Shown one piece after another: positions 1 to 10,589 of a DNA stretch of 64,000 bases (positions within the stretch are counted from its first letter, which is position 1; the number at the start of each line of letters is the position of its first letter). Position numbers and translations under genes: made by a program. The DNA comes from Volvariella volvacea V23 (taxonomy: Eukaryota; Basidiomycota; Agaricomycetes; Agaricales; Pluteaceae): positions 379,647 to 443,646 of the forward strand of contig KB722761.1 of assembly GCA_000349905.1 (NCBI GenBank), given 5' to 3'. Below the pieces are notes generated by a model that made no database searches, was not told the origin of the DNA, and was given only the letters and a program-made list of their open reading frames with translations.

Positions 1-678
1 GAAAAGGAATTAGAGTTTTGGCACTATCTCTTCCACGGTAACTTGACTCACAGCGTAAAACTGGACATTCGACAGTTTCATTGTCATCTTCTTTGCAGCA
101 GTAATCGCCTGCTCAAATCAGGCAAAAGTGCCTCCAAGGTACGCTTTTCGGATGCGCGAGGTATTTGAATATGCGCTATTGTGGGCTCTTCCTTACCGTT
201 GTTGTCCAAGAACACAGACTGTACAATTCGATATCGGGGTTCTGCCTTGACAACTAGGATAGCACATTCAAGCTTCAGCTTATCTGGCGATTGAGAATCA
301 GAGGGCTTCTCAAAAAAGGCTGCATCTGTAAGTTCGACAAAAGGCGGAAGATCAATAGCTTGAACACCATTCTTCAGCTGATTCAAAGTATATAAGAATA
401 TAAGAAGAACAATTTATCCAGGCTGCGTACCTTCCAAACTCAAGACTTCTTGGATCTGCATCAAGCATCCACATCTCCATTATAGCCTCAGCAAAGATGC
501 TCCGGAGGCTTGCGAGACTCTTCACCCACTGCCTCCCTGGAATGTTAACATCAGTAGTGGCCTTCTCCGGATTTGCTTTCTGGCTGAAAAAGTAGCAGTT
601 GACAGCGTGTTCAGCGTGTTCTGGGGAACTTGAGGAAGACCATCGCGCTGTGATAATGATTTGAGGGCATGCCGTCAC
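1..678 (-). pseudogene. Broken Crinkler-header-like gene (copy A), cut by the left window edge
   Basis: This copy aligns exon for exon with the intact relative at 46875-47750. Exon 1 (about 431-678) carries the header-like segment, with VNCYFF near its start and DADPRSLEF before the splice donor. Exon 2 is 52-377, and exon 3 would lie beyond the left edge. Exon 1 and exon 2 are each one base short of a multiple of three. In both cases a T run (coding strand) is one T shorter than in the relatives: near 436-438, where the TTTTGGAAG of the relative is TTTGGAAG, and near 114-117. No in-frame ATG opens exon 1, which suggests a further lesion upstream. It is therefore read as a pseudogene. The family assignment rests on the intact copy; function is unknown. 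Confidence 0.6.
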
Positions 679-1014
679 GATGTCCTATCACAACAGGCAA
701 ATCAGGCTGGTTTTCTCAGAACCAGGCCAAACAATCAGGAAAACACATTAAATGTTAAATGTTTTGTCAACTGAATTGAAAAACGGGTCATAATTCATGG
801 TTTGCACCTGCTTCTGACCTGGTTCCTCTCCAAATATTCTTTTCTGCCTGCTGTGTATGCAACTTGTCACACACATCACGGTGCACCACACAACGGGCGC
901 ACAGTAGTGATCGGAAGTGTTTGGCGCCATTTCACTAACACTTTCTCCTGGGTACAAAAGAAGATTACAAGCGTGCAATATTAAAAAAACGATGTCGTAT
1001 CTATCAATGCTCAT
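679..1014. other. Intergenic, no gene seen
   Basis: Lies between the 5' side of copy A and the stop codon of the peptidase gene. Short reading frames on both strands show no family resemblance. It probably holds the peptidase 3' UTR and remains of the copy A promoter. Confidence 0.5.
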
Positions 1015-2533
1015 CTAAAATTCATCGTGTTCACATCCATGAGTAGCATGGTTCTCCTCCGCAAACGTCGCAAGACGAGCGTCCGACACCGCCGCCGAAG
1101 GGCTCCATCTCGGGATCAGCTTATGTCCATCCACAGCCAGACGAGCCAAAACGTGCGCGCCCGCCTTGGCGTTCTTGAACAACACCGTCGCGTTGTGGTT
1201 CTCGTACCCGTCGCACGGCTGGTGGTAGCACGGGTCCTGCTCGAATCCGGTCCCAGTGAACAGACCGCCGACGGCCAGACCGCGGTTCAGGAACGGCACG
1301 TAGTCCGTCCCTCCCGACAGAGCAATGGGCGTGGTCTCGACCCGCTCCCTGCGTACCAGGTAGTCCATGAAGAGGTCCTCGATGACCTCGCTTCCAGCGG
1401 GGGCGACGAGACCATGCGTGCTGCCGTCGCCATCAAAGACGCCAAAGAACCCACGCGAGACCATGTCAAAGTTGAGATATGCGAGGATCTTGCCAAAGTC
1501 GGGGTCGGCGAGGTCGGCCACGTAGTGTCGCGACCCGCGGAGACCGTTCTCTTCTGCGCCCCACCATGCGAAGCGGAGCTTGTTGCGCGTTCTGTACTTG
1601 TTGGCTGCGGTGGCGAGTTCGAGGACGACGGAGGTACCTGAGCCGTCGTCGTTGATGCCTGCGCCTGCTTGCACCGAGTCCAGATGAGCGCCAGCCTAAG
1701 AAGATGAATCAGATAGATTAGCGACCATTTAGCGAGCAATTTTGGATGTCAAAACTTACCATCACGACCGTGTTGGGATCCCCAGTCTTGGTCTCGGCAA
1801 ACACATTCCACGTCGTTCGGTTCTCGATCGTCTGGAGGTGCTTGAAGAACACCTCAATCTTCTCCCCCGCCTCCAACCGCGCCTTCCACGCCTCTCCATC
1901 AGCCTGGCGGATGAAGCCCGACGGACGAAGCCCAACGGGGTCCGGCCCACCCAAGTTGCCAGACGTCGGCGTCGTAGGCAGGTCATGGTAGATGATCACA
2001 GCAGCCGCACCAGCCGCCACAGCCGGGCGCACACGCCCAACCAGGGTGGACTGATCCGGGCACCGGAAGCGCTGCACGAGCACCACCTTGTCCCTCACAT
2101 CCAGCCCCCCGTACCCCGCCACATCGCACCCCGCCGCGCCCTCGGGCCCCAGCACGAGCTCGGCGGTGAGACCCTCGGCGGACGTGCTGGGCGAGTACGT
2201 CAGCCCGTGCACGTACACGTCCGACTCTGACCCGGCCTCCCTGAGGTCGATCTCGTCCACGATGGCGAAGAGGGTCTCGAATTCCTGTTCGCGCACTTCG
2301 AGGTTTTTCAGCGTGCGGAGGCGTCTGACGATGAAGTCTACGCTGGCGCGGTAGCCGGGGAGACCAAAGGCGCGGTTACCGCCGTTGTTTTTTGCGATCT
2401 CGGCGAGGTTCCATAGGTTTTTGGTGAGTGCGTTGGAGTGGATGTCGGATACGAGCGCGGAGGGGGAGATTTCCCTGGTGGCGGTGGCAAGGGGGAGGAG
2501 AGGGAGGAGGGCGAGAGATGGGTTCAGTTTCAT
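1015..2533 (-). CDS. Secreted M28 family aminopeptidase (PA domain plus zinc peptidase domain)
   Basis: Two exons, 1761/1760..2533 and 1015..1695, join in phase 0 across a 65-bp GTAAGT-TTAG intron and give 484 residues. The start is the ATG at 2533 because it opens a clear signal peptide (MKLNPSLALLPLLPLATA). Residues of about 120-225 resemble a protease-associated insert. The peptidase domain shows the metal and catalytic residues of the M28 family in order: His262 in GAHLDS, Asp274/275 in GINDDGSG, Glu306-Glu307 in WWGAEENG, Asp335 in NFDMVSRG and His416 in YHQPCD. Members are secreted or vacuolar di-zinc exopeptidases that remove N-terminal residues from peptides. All key residues are present, so it should be active. 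The substrate cannot be told from sequence; leucine or broad aminopeptidase activity is usual. A TATAAAG box lies about 57 bp upstream. Confidence 0.9.
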
Positions 2534-2589
2534 TTTTTGGGGGGAGGTAGGGGGTGTGTCAACGAAGATCGGATGTTGGACGAGCACTT

Positions 2590-2596
2590 CTTTATA
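2590..2596 (-). promoter_or_regulatory. TATA-like box of the M28 peptidase gene
   Basis: TATAAAG on the minus strand, 57 bp upstream of the chosen start codon. The position fits a core promoter element; this is inference from motif and spacing only. Confidence 0.4.
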
Positions 2597-2639
2597 GGCT
2601 TGTGGACTACCCCACGAACCCAGTAGAATCATCTTGTAC

Positions 2640-3430
2640 CAGCATGATAGTGTGGGGTAATAACGGCGAACACGGAAACCTCAATCAGAACATAGTCGGA
2701 CTTTCAGCTCGACGCCATGCGGAACGGTGAGGTCGCATGCACCGAACAAGCCCAGCTCTACCAAGTTGAGTAACCCAAAGTTATGAGATGAGCTTGGGAG
2801 GCCCATTCAGTGGACGGAACTCGACATACCAAGCACTTCTTTCAGATGATGCTAACATGTAGAGATATGAGCACCAGATAGACACACCTAGCGACAAGGC
2901 TTTAAGAAGTGGGTGAGCCATGTGGTCGCCATTCGCTTGTGGATACATCCAGGTTCGTGGGTTTGCTGGCCACTGCGCGCGGTCGGGCAATCGACGTGTG
3001 GGAGGTGTGACCATTAGGCACTGGAGTGCTAGCGATATCGCTCGTCAACGACCCCAGTAAAAAGTTCGGTGTCGTCGTGATATCTCCGGTGTAGACATGC
3101 GCAAGTGAACTCTTGGTCAAGGCAAGCGCTGGACCAAACAGGTGGTTGTAAACGGAGGTCTTGTGGATGGCCTTTGCTCATGATAAAGTCGCGGTTTCGG
3201 TGAATTGTGCTGGCGGTTGAAGGTGGTTCGGGAAGAGTCACCACGGTGGCTGTGCAACCGCACTCTTGTCGCATCGTCGTCCATTTCTATGGCACTCTAT
3301 TTATTACTCTACAAACTTTTGGAACTTAAGTGTACAACCACTAGCATTAAGAGTGTCTAATACGCTAGAAGTGCGAATCGTAAGGACAGGCGGTATAGTC
3401 GCACATCTAAAACCCTATCCCAATACTATA
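2640..3430. other. Intergenic, nothing recognised
   Basis: Between the peptidase promoter and the 3' end of the minus-strand BTB gene. Several reading frames of 70-80 codons overlap on the minus strand but share no frame or splice structure and match no family I know. Confidence 0.5.
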
Positions 3431-3432
3431 TA

Positions 3433-4686
3433 CTACAAAAACGAACTGAACTTTGGGACCCTCCCGATCCAATGCCTCCACTCCGCCTCCCACTCCACAA
3501 TCAACCTCTCACAGGCCGTGCACCGCAAGCCCAACAGCTCCCTACTACCCCTCCAAATCTCCTCCATCTGTCTAGGGACCAACATCTCCGGCTTGCCCTG
3601 GATCCTGGCGGCGACGGTGCCCCACAGTTCGGCCCAGACCTCGCACGGGTTGGCCATGAGCCTCGTGGTGGGTATGATGACCGCGGGCTGAGCAGGGGCG
3701 GGTGTCGGGTGTGCTGAATTGGCGGGGTTGGCGGGATTGGCGGAATGAGGATGGGACGTGGAAGTGGCTGCAGAGGCGCGAGAGGCCGATGGCGAGCCCT
3801 CCCAGTGGCGGAGGATGGGATCGCGGAAGCCGTAGACCTTGGTCAAGGCCTCCATCCATGCTCTGTGGTACTTCATCCAAGCCATGAGGTGATTCGGCTG
3901 TGATAGGATAGGGAAGAGTGTGTCCAGGGGCGTGCCCACTGTGTATTGGGCGGATTCGTCAAGGAGGGAGGTAAGGCGGTGCTTGAGAGAGAAGGAAAAG
4001 ACTTGAAGAGAGTGGTTCGGGATCGCAAGCCTAAGTTAATGTTTGGAAGAGTCAGTATATGGGTATATGAAGAACTCGCGAAGGTTCGGACTGGGTCGAG
4101 GGGAGCAAGACGACACCCACCTGAGGTATAACCTACAGATTTCCGTGGCAGCGTAGACCTTGTACTTTTCGGCCGCATCGGCCAGTTCAATGAGGGTATC
4201 GAAATCCAGCTGCGACAAATCCGGTTGGGGCTGGTTATACATGTACTGCAAAAGCAGGTCTAAAATCAAGCTTGACTCTGGAAGGGTGATCTGTGGCGAG
4301 GGCGGCGTCGGCTTTTCCTGCGTCGGCGGTACATCGTTCGCGGCATCGACTTTGGCATTGACCTCGCTCGCAACAAAGGCTGGTAGGGGGAGGGTTGGTA
4401 TCGGTGTGCTGGAGTTTGAGTTCCGGTCCACGGTGGGTGGCGTATCCGTGCCAGCTAAAGCTGGAACAGAGAGCACGGGGCTGCTTTTCTCTATGGGGGA
4501 AGGAGGATATGTGATACTGACGAAATTACTAATTAGGATATTAGAGTGCAATTCCACATTTTGCTTGTGGACTTTGAAAAGCTCCCCAGACGAGGACTGG
4601 AGGACGAGGTCGGAGTCGTCGGCGTTAACTGCCACGAAGAAGGGTTATTAGGCGCGCTCGCTTGTGAATTCGACACCTACTGACAT
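3433..4686 (-). CDS. BTB/POZ-domain protein 1
   Basis: Three exons (4677..4686, 4121..4628, 3433..4030) join in phase to 371 residues. The first coding exon is only ATG TCA GTA G; it was chosen because it restores the frame and matches the exon layout of the divergent neighbour. The start of the domain, DSDLVLQSSSGELFKVHKQN, is the typical opening of fungal BTB proteins. A Pro/Ser/Thr-rich insert follows, then the second half of the fold (LPESSLILDLLLQYMY, LIELADAAEKYKVYAA). BTB domains mediate dimerisation and, in some proteins, recruitment of cullin-3 ubiquitin ligases; no partner domain is visible here. The C-terminal part ends with a CTACERLIVEWEAEW segment shared with the neighbour. Function unknown beyond the fold. 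Confidence 0.8.
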
Positions 4687-5430
4687 CGTTGCGAAATCAT
4701 GTAACTCATGGCGGGTGGTCAAACGAGGGATGGGGATGGCAGAAAAAAATAAGCGCTGGCAAAGAATCGGTTTCTAATGTCTCCAGAACGAGGGGAATGG
4801 TGCCAAGGAACGCGTCCAACAGCATTTATACCCAGGTTCGCCCATCAAAATCAACCGTGAAAAAAAAAATTATGCCGAGCAGGAGGGGGCGATCTTCATT
4901 CAGCTTGCCGATAGTTGCCGTGGGGAAACGTGATGCCCCACGTGGCACATAATAACGCTGTCATGGTGGCTGTGCTGCGAACAAGGCACAGGCGTCTTCG
5001 CGGCCTCCTTTGTCGTTGCGTTTAAATTCTCGCTCGCGACCCCAAAAGAGCCGCATTCACGCAAGCCAGACGAGGAGCAAGAATGGAAGACGAGACACGA
5101 GAAATTTTTGACAGAAAGGCGGACGACCACTCCACCTCGATCTGATCCGGCTCAGATTATTCACCATCCCGGGCGGCCCTATGGACAACTGCCGTCCCGC
5201 GTCCTCGTTCCAATCCATTCATCCTGCTCCTGAATTTCACCCACCCGACGCCCACCCCGGTCGACTGCCCTGCAGAATACACCCCTGACAGCACACAAAT
5301 CCCCTCTAGACACGGCATCTGTGTTTTCCCCACACTCAACGTCACGCTGCCTCTAAATCTGAACACGACCAACGACATCTAGACATCAGAGCCCACTTTC
5401 ATCGATTTCGCAATCCATTTTGTTTGTAAA
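4687..5430. promoter_or_regulatory. Shared intergenic region of two divergent BTB genes
   Basis: About 745 bp separate the two start codons, so both promoters must lie here. A run of nine A and other A-rich tracts occur near 4859-4870. No specific operator could be identified. Confidence 0.4.
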
Positions 5431-6552
5431 ATGTCTTCCACGTCCAGCCCCCAACCAGATGCTCCAACTTCTGCTCCCGAAACCACCGTTTCGCCGCGAT
5501 GTGAGTAGCCCCCACACAAAGACAACCTTCCCCAGCTTGACCACTTCCACACCACCAGTCGCCGCCGACGATGCAGACATCATCCTCCAATCTATCGACA
5601 ACGTCCAGTTCAGATTGCACCGCATAAACCTCAGAATGCACTCGGATATCTTTGCCGACGCAGAAGCCATCTCCACAAGCGATCAGCTATCCGCGTCCGC
5701 CAATTCATCTCAACCCCCCGAAGTGGTGCATCTCTCGGAGCACTCGTCCGTTCTGGAGTTGCTGTTCCAGTACATGTATCGCCAACCCCCACCAGATCTG
5801 TCGCCCAGCACCGAAGGCGGTCCGGGGGTTGCTTTCGAGGTGTTGGCTGGTCTGGCAGAGGCAGCGGAGAAGTACAGAGTGTACTATGCCATTGATGGAT
5901 GTAAGCGAGCGATGAGGTGAGATACCCAGCTTTCTCTTCCTGAAACACCCAATCTCGTTGCGCTATCAGGCCGTGGCTGATGTAGATCCTCACCAGGGAA
6001 GCGATCTCTGAGCATCCATTCGAAGTCATGAAATGGGCCATCAAGCACAAACACACCAGGATCATCGACCAATCCGCCGAAGCCGCGCTCGCCCTCCACA
6101 ACGCCAACCCCAAAACGATCCTCGAGCCCGGTCTCTACCTCGCATGGGTACGTCCGTCCCTTCCCTGCCTCACCCCCATTCCCCGCCACAAGGCTCACTC
6201 AATCTTCCATCCATTCCAACCCCACCACTGACGGATCTAGACCGAATACATCCTCTCCTGGCACACCCTCCTCAGCCGCGAAGCAACGCGCTACCGCCCA
6301 ACCGCCTCACACTGGAACAACGCCACGCGCGAGACCGACATCGCCTGCGAGCCGTGGACGCACTCCTACGCGCTCATCATGCACCGCTTCGGCGGCAAAC
6401 CCGAGATGCTGTTCCGCCTCCAAAGCGTCTTTGCAGAGAGCGAGGACTATCTGAGAGTCAGGTGCCCAGAGTGTGCGGATACGGTCGGGCTGTGGAAGAG
6501 GGAGGTTGGGAGGGAGGTCGAGAAGGCCAAGAAGTTTAGTGAGTTCGTTTGA
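5431..6552 (+). CDS. BTB/POZ-domain protein 2, paralogue of the divergent neighbour
   Basis: Four exons (5431..5500, 5559..5916, 5997..6147, 6241..6552) give 296 residues with all phases matching. The BTB core reads DDADIILQSIDNVQFRLHR, then VVHLSEHSSVLELLFQYMYR and LAGLAEAAEKYRVYYA, closely following the minus-strand copy. The third acceptor was placed at the AG of CACCAG, not the earlier TGTAG, because only the former restores frame and yields an REAISEHPF start like the RLAIPNHSL of the paralogue. The splice site after the BTB core is at the same codon and phase in both genes, so the pair arose by an inverted duplication. The C-terminus has a CPECADTVGLWKREV segment matching the neighbour's CTACERLIVEWEAEW. 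Molecular role unknown. Confidence 0.8.
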
Positions 6553-6697
6553 GAGGCGCGCGTATCTACTGAATATATGCATACTTGTCGCGTACGATCG
6601 TTTTGTATGTTGTAATCGTTACGGGTTCATCGAGTCTGGTGCCGTCTCGGGAGGATTTTGTATCTCGCGACGATGGGAGATGGACAGAAAAAACGAG

Positions 6698-6782
6698 TGG
6701 ACACACCCGGAATTGAACCGGGCACCGCCCGCAAGCAGACAAAGTGCTAAGCGGGCGTGATAACCAACTACACCATGTGCCC
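6698..6782 (-). tRNA. tRNA-Ala(AGC) with an 11-nt intron
   Basis: The acceptor stem GGGCACA pairs with TGTGTCC and ends in discriminator A. The third pair is G3:U70, the identity element of alanine tRNAs. The T arm is CCCGG-TTCAATT-CCGGG. The anticodon stem CCCGC/GCGGG encloses TT-AGC-A, an 11-nt intron at the standard 37/38 position and a final T. Folded by eye. Confidence 0.9.
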
Positions 6783-6968
6783 TTGCTGCGGCCTTTGATA
6801 TCTCTAATCTCGAGCGTCTATATCATATCAAGGCATGATATGGCCAAGGCCTAAGCGCATACGATGTACATGAGCACACGGAAAGCCGAGGTAGTGTCGA
6901 GAACTCGTATGAATGATATCCGCGCTACCTGCCGAGTATGAAATGTTCAGTCGGAAAGCTATTCACAA

Positions 6969-7054
6969 GCATTAATGGGGTAGTGGTAACTTGGGTCGTT
7001 GCCATGTCGTAGCACAAGCTCGACCCGCCGGGGGTTCGATTCCCCCTTAATGCA
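6969..7054 (+). tRNA. tRNA-Gly(GCC) with a 15-nt intron
   Basis: The acceptor stem GCATTAA pairs perfectly with TTAATGC, followed by A. The T arm is GGGGG-TTCGATT-CCCCC. The anticodon stem GGTCG/CGACC encloses TT-GCC-A, about 15 nt of intron at position 37/38 and a final T. It is transcribed away from the tRNA-Ala gene, 186 bp apart. Confidence 0.9.
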
Positions 7055-7722
7055 TGGTTTTTTATGTGCTTATAAAAGAAAGAAAATTTTACCGCAGAGT
7101 GCGATAATCGACAAAACGAAGGTATATCAAAATTCAGCAATTCAGTTGGTGCGGGATCATATCCTCGTACGTACGCAGAGGAATCCTAATAAATACTAAC
7201 TAACAAGCCAGCCGGCAGTAACACGACATGCACCAAGAGTGTGACGAATTTGAATAGATAAATACTCGGACGAACGGGTGGGACGCAAGATGATAGCGCG
7301 ATGGATGGATGATAACATTCACGACAAGAGGGGACGAGCGGGGTAGTGTATGTACAAGGAGAGATGGGACCGCGGGAATGTAGGCGNNNNNNNNNNNNNN
7401 NNNNNNNNNNNNNNNNNNNNNNNNNNNNNNNNNNNNNNNNNNNNNNNNNNNNNNNNNNNNNNNNNNNNNNNNNNNNNNNNNNNNNNTGAATGACGACGAA
7501 GGACGAGGGTAGTCTGATTAACCTGTATGATCGAGAGATGCAGGGAGGAAAGGGCGGAGTAAAAACGACGATAGCAATGATCGGACGATGGCGGCGATGG
7601 TGAGAGGGACAGCAAGAGCAAACACAGCAGACGAAAATGGGAAAACGGAACGGGACAAGAAGAAAGGCGAGGGGGGAGGCGGCGCGGCTAGATAGGCACA
7701 CGGGCAGAAGTGTGCATGTGGG
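7055..7722. other. Intergenic stretch containing a scaffold gap
   Basis: Positions 7387-7486 are exactly 100 N, the usual placeholder for a gap of unknown length. The flanks hold tRNA 3' sequence and probably the 3' UTR of the next minus-strand gene. The long frames across the gap are artefacts of the N run. Confidence 0.6.
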
Positions 7723-10589
7723 TCATCGGGTGGGTTTGGGACTGGAAGGGGATCGCGAGGCACCACCGTTGAGACCTGACCCCGACGCCTGTCGCCTCGC
7801 AGCGTACCCCGGCCCCCCGACGCCGCTCGCGCCAAGGTACGGGTTGCCGCTCCACTTCCTCGTCGGCCGACTCGTGTACTTTGCATGGTAGCTGTCCCAT
7901 CCGTCGTCGTCGTAATCATAATCGTCGTTCTCGTCCTCGTCGTCCCGCCGGCCGGCCAATACGGTGCTATTTCCATGTCCGCCTCGGCGGACTGTAGTAG
8001 CACCCTCGTCGGCGGTCGTTGTTCTATTTCTGCTTTCGCGGTGCCGGGGAGGGGGGACGAAGATAATTTTAGTCGCGATTGTGCTCTTGTGGAAGTCGGG
8101 ATCTGAGGACGGATCGAGCATCGCTCGGAGGTTGAGAAGCATGTGAGAGCCCTGTTGGTCGCGACGAAGGGAGTGGGTGTGTTCACGTGAGTGCGATTCG
8201 GAAGAGGATATTGGATTCGGAGATCGGCGTACCAGGATGCATCCCGCTGTAGATGAGGGGCTGTATTGAGGGATAAATGTGGGGCAAGTACTTTGTAGAG
8301 ACAAAGATACTAACGTTACAAGCAGACTTGAGAGGAAAGGTGGGCCAAATCTGAAGACGAATAGATTGGCCAGGAGCAGGGCTGGAGCGAGAGTGCAATG
8401 ATCAGGAGATAGTAGTTGTAAAATCGCATATTCAACCCACCAAATACGCTACACGCACGAAAAGTTGCCCAGGCGTTAATCACAAAACCATGAGGTCATG
8501 TCACTACTCACACAGCAAAATATATCGTAGAGTCCCTTGCCTAAGTCACCATTCTCAGATTCAAAGACATTGCCAGAAAGAAATCAGAAGACATACCAAT
8601 AGAGACAAAATACGTGGAGCTGAGGAACCCTCTTTCCACCAAACATATGCTCTCGAAATTACCATTATAAAAAGAACGCCTGAAAAACTCAGGAGTTAGC
8701 GTGTTGACATTGGGACTCCAAAAATTATCTCACTTTCCACACCGACAGAGGTAATCCTGCAAGACATGGAAAGAGCTTCAGTTATTTATCTGGTGTGTAC
8801 GTTCGACAAACTCACCAGTATCCTCCTATTATAGCAGGTACAGCTCTCGCATAGCATCCAGGAAGTACATCCAGTTCATTATTAACTAATTCGTTCATAA
8901 GTACTGTGCACCACGAAAAACAGAAAGCACACACTTATAACATCCTCTCCGACATAATCGTGAATCGTCAAGCCAGTCAAAACAATTATACCGCCTGCGC
9001 AGATAGATCGGGCAAAAGTGATCAGCGGATGTGAGCACATTATGTCAGTGCCATAGAAGCTTCTGCGAGACAAGGCCCAAAGAAGCGGCTAACGGACCGG
9101 GAAGGATCAAACTTACTCAGGTAGAAGAACAGAACGACAGCAATGGCGAGCTGGATAGGCATAAATGTCAGTCACGTTACCAGAGAAGGTGGCGGAGTCG
9201 GGAGCAGAAATCAGAATAGAAGAACGTGCGACGCCTCATTCCGCCTCGTGCACAGTCTCCGTACTCGACGGGGCATGGATGGCGCCAGACGGAGAGGACT
9301 TGCCTTATTTCTGCGATCTATCCGAACATATGGGATTTGTCCGCAAAATTAGATTGTGAAGTGTGCGGAAATGGGCGAGACGACATGTGAAATGGACGCG
9401 TCAGGAGAAAATTAAAGGGAGGGTGCACTGTATAGATACGCACACAGCGCCCATACACGTATGACCAAAATACCTGTCACAGCGTAAATTACGATCAACA
9501 GGGCTTGATAGCACTTTTCTATAGACGCACCCTGGACTACAGCACTGCAGACTGTAATGGTGCTGTAAAGCATTCATATCAGTTTTCAATGGTTCCTGGT
9601 GAGAACCCCAAGGCACCCACACGACTAGCCAACGAAGGAAGAAAACACAACTGGTTTAACCAATAAGAGTAAGCGATTCGGAACGATAGGGCGGAACACA
9701 TCACTGACAACTGGGAGTGTGAAAACCCAAGACATGTTAGTTGTCATGCTAAGAGATTCCCAACCGACTTTGCTTACAGAGGGTGAAAGGTGTCGCAGTG
9801 AAGCGGCTATGGAGCGCAAAGTAGCTCGGTATCAGTAAGGATGTCGGAAGCAAATCTACTGCGAATTGCTAACCAATGCAATTGAAGCTAATTTAGGGTC
9901 ATTAGCAAGATTCCACAGATGACGGACGGAAGGTACATGAATAACCGCACATAGCGGAACCCGGAAGTTGCAAAAATAGAGAACACATACATCAGCATAC
10001 TCTCCACGACATATCTGTTTAGGAAAAACAGAATCTTGGCCAATGAGAGTTTCGCACTGCGGTTGCAAGTGGAATCAATGACCGCGGTGCTGGAACTGCG
10101 ATGTACACGTACGGCCACATACGGATAATCTAACCAATTCGAATGGATACTAGCCTCAGTAGTGTGCTATACTGAAGCAACGGCAGAGACGTACCTCCTG
10201 ATCAAGGGTAATGAGGTGATTATACAACAGGCATGTCAGGCATGCAGCTATGTACAGTTGTATCAGCCTGGAGACGAACTGCGTTCAATGGACAGCTGAT
10301 TCAGGAGCCTCCCCGAGGATCCCATAGACTGATCCGCAGGAAAGCAACGACATCAATCCAGACAGGCTCGTTGAGGCCTGGGCAACCACTGGAGATGGAA
10401 ATCTTGGCCGCGGATCCAGCATTCGACATATCCTAGCCAATACACTCGTAGGGCTATCCGCTCCAATGCACACCCCTAGACCGCCGAACCTTGCCTCTCA
10501 CGCCATATAGGGGGGTTGAGATGCAGAGCACACTCACCTCCGGTCAACTTGACGGCACTTGCCTGATTAGCCATCACCAGCGGATCCAT
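7723..10589 (-). CDS. DUF6533-type multi-pass membrane protein (many short exons; some junctions approximate)
   Basis: Open frames on the minus strand were stitched through splice sites and follow the layout of the DUF6533 family of Agaricomycetes. The segments in order are: an N-terminal helix with LLYNHLITLDQE (near 10195-10277); IIRMWP joined to AKLSLAKILFFLNRY (near 10010-10135); a helix ending in RVWALYRRNK (near 9330-9520); LDVLPGCYARAVPAIIGGYW (near 8815-8880); ISRAYVWWKEG and ARDSTIYFAV (near 8520-8680); then a C-terminal SHMLLNLR segment. A long charged tail with an Asp-rich run stops at 7723. About seven membrane helices are expected. The family role is unknown. One intron appears to use GC-AG (AAG|GCAAGT near 9317). 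The first junction after the ATG at 10589 and the junction before LLLANLFVF could not be resolved in phase, so exon 1 is uncertain. Confidence 0.65.

Noticed and set aside
1027..1641. Plus-strand frame of 204 codons
   Set aside because: Antisense shadow of the M28 peptidase catalytic exon, which has all family motifs on the minus strand.
7186..7701. Minus-strand frame spanning the first N gap
   Set aside because: Continuity depends on 100 N of unknown true length.
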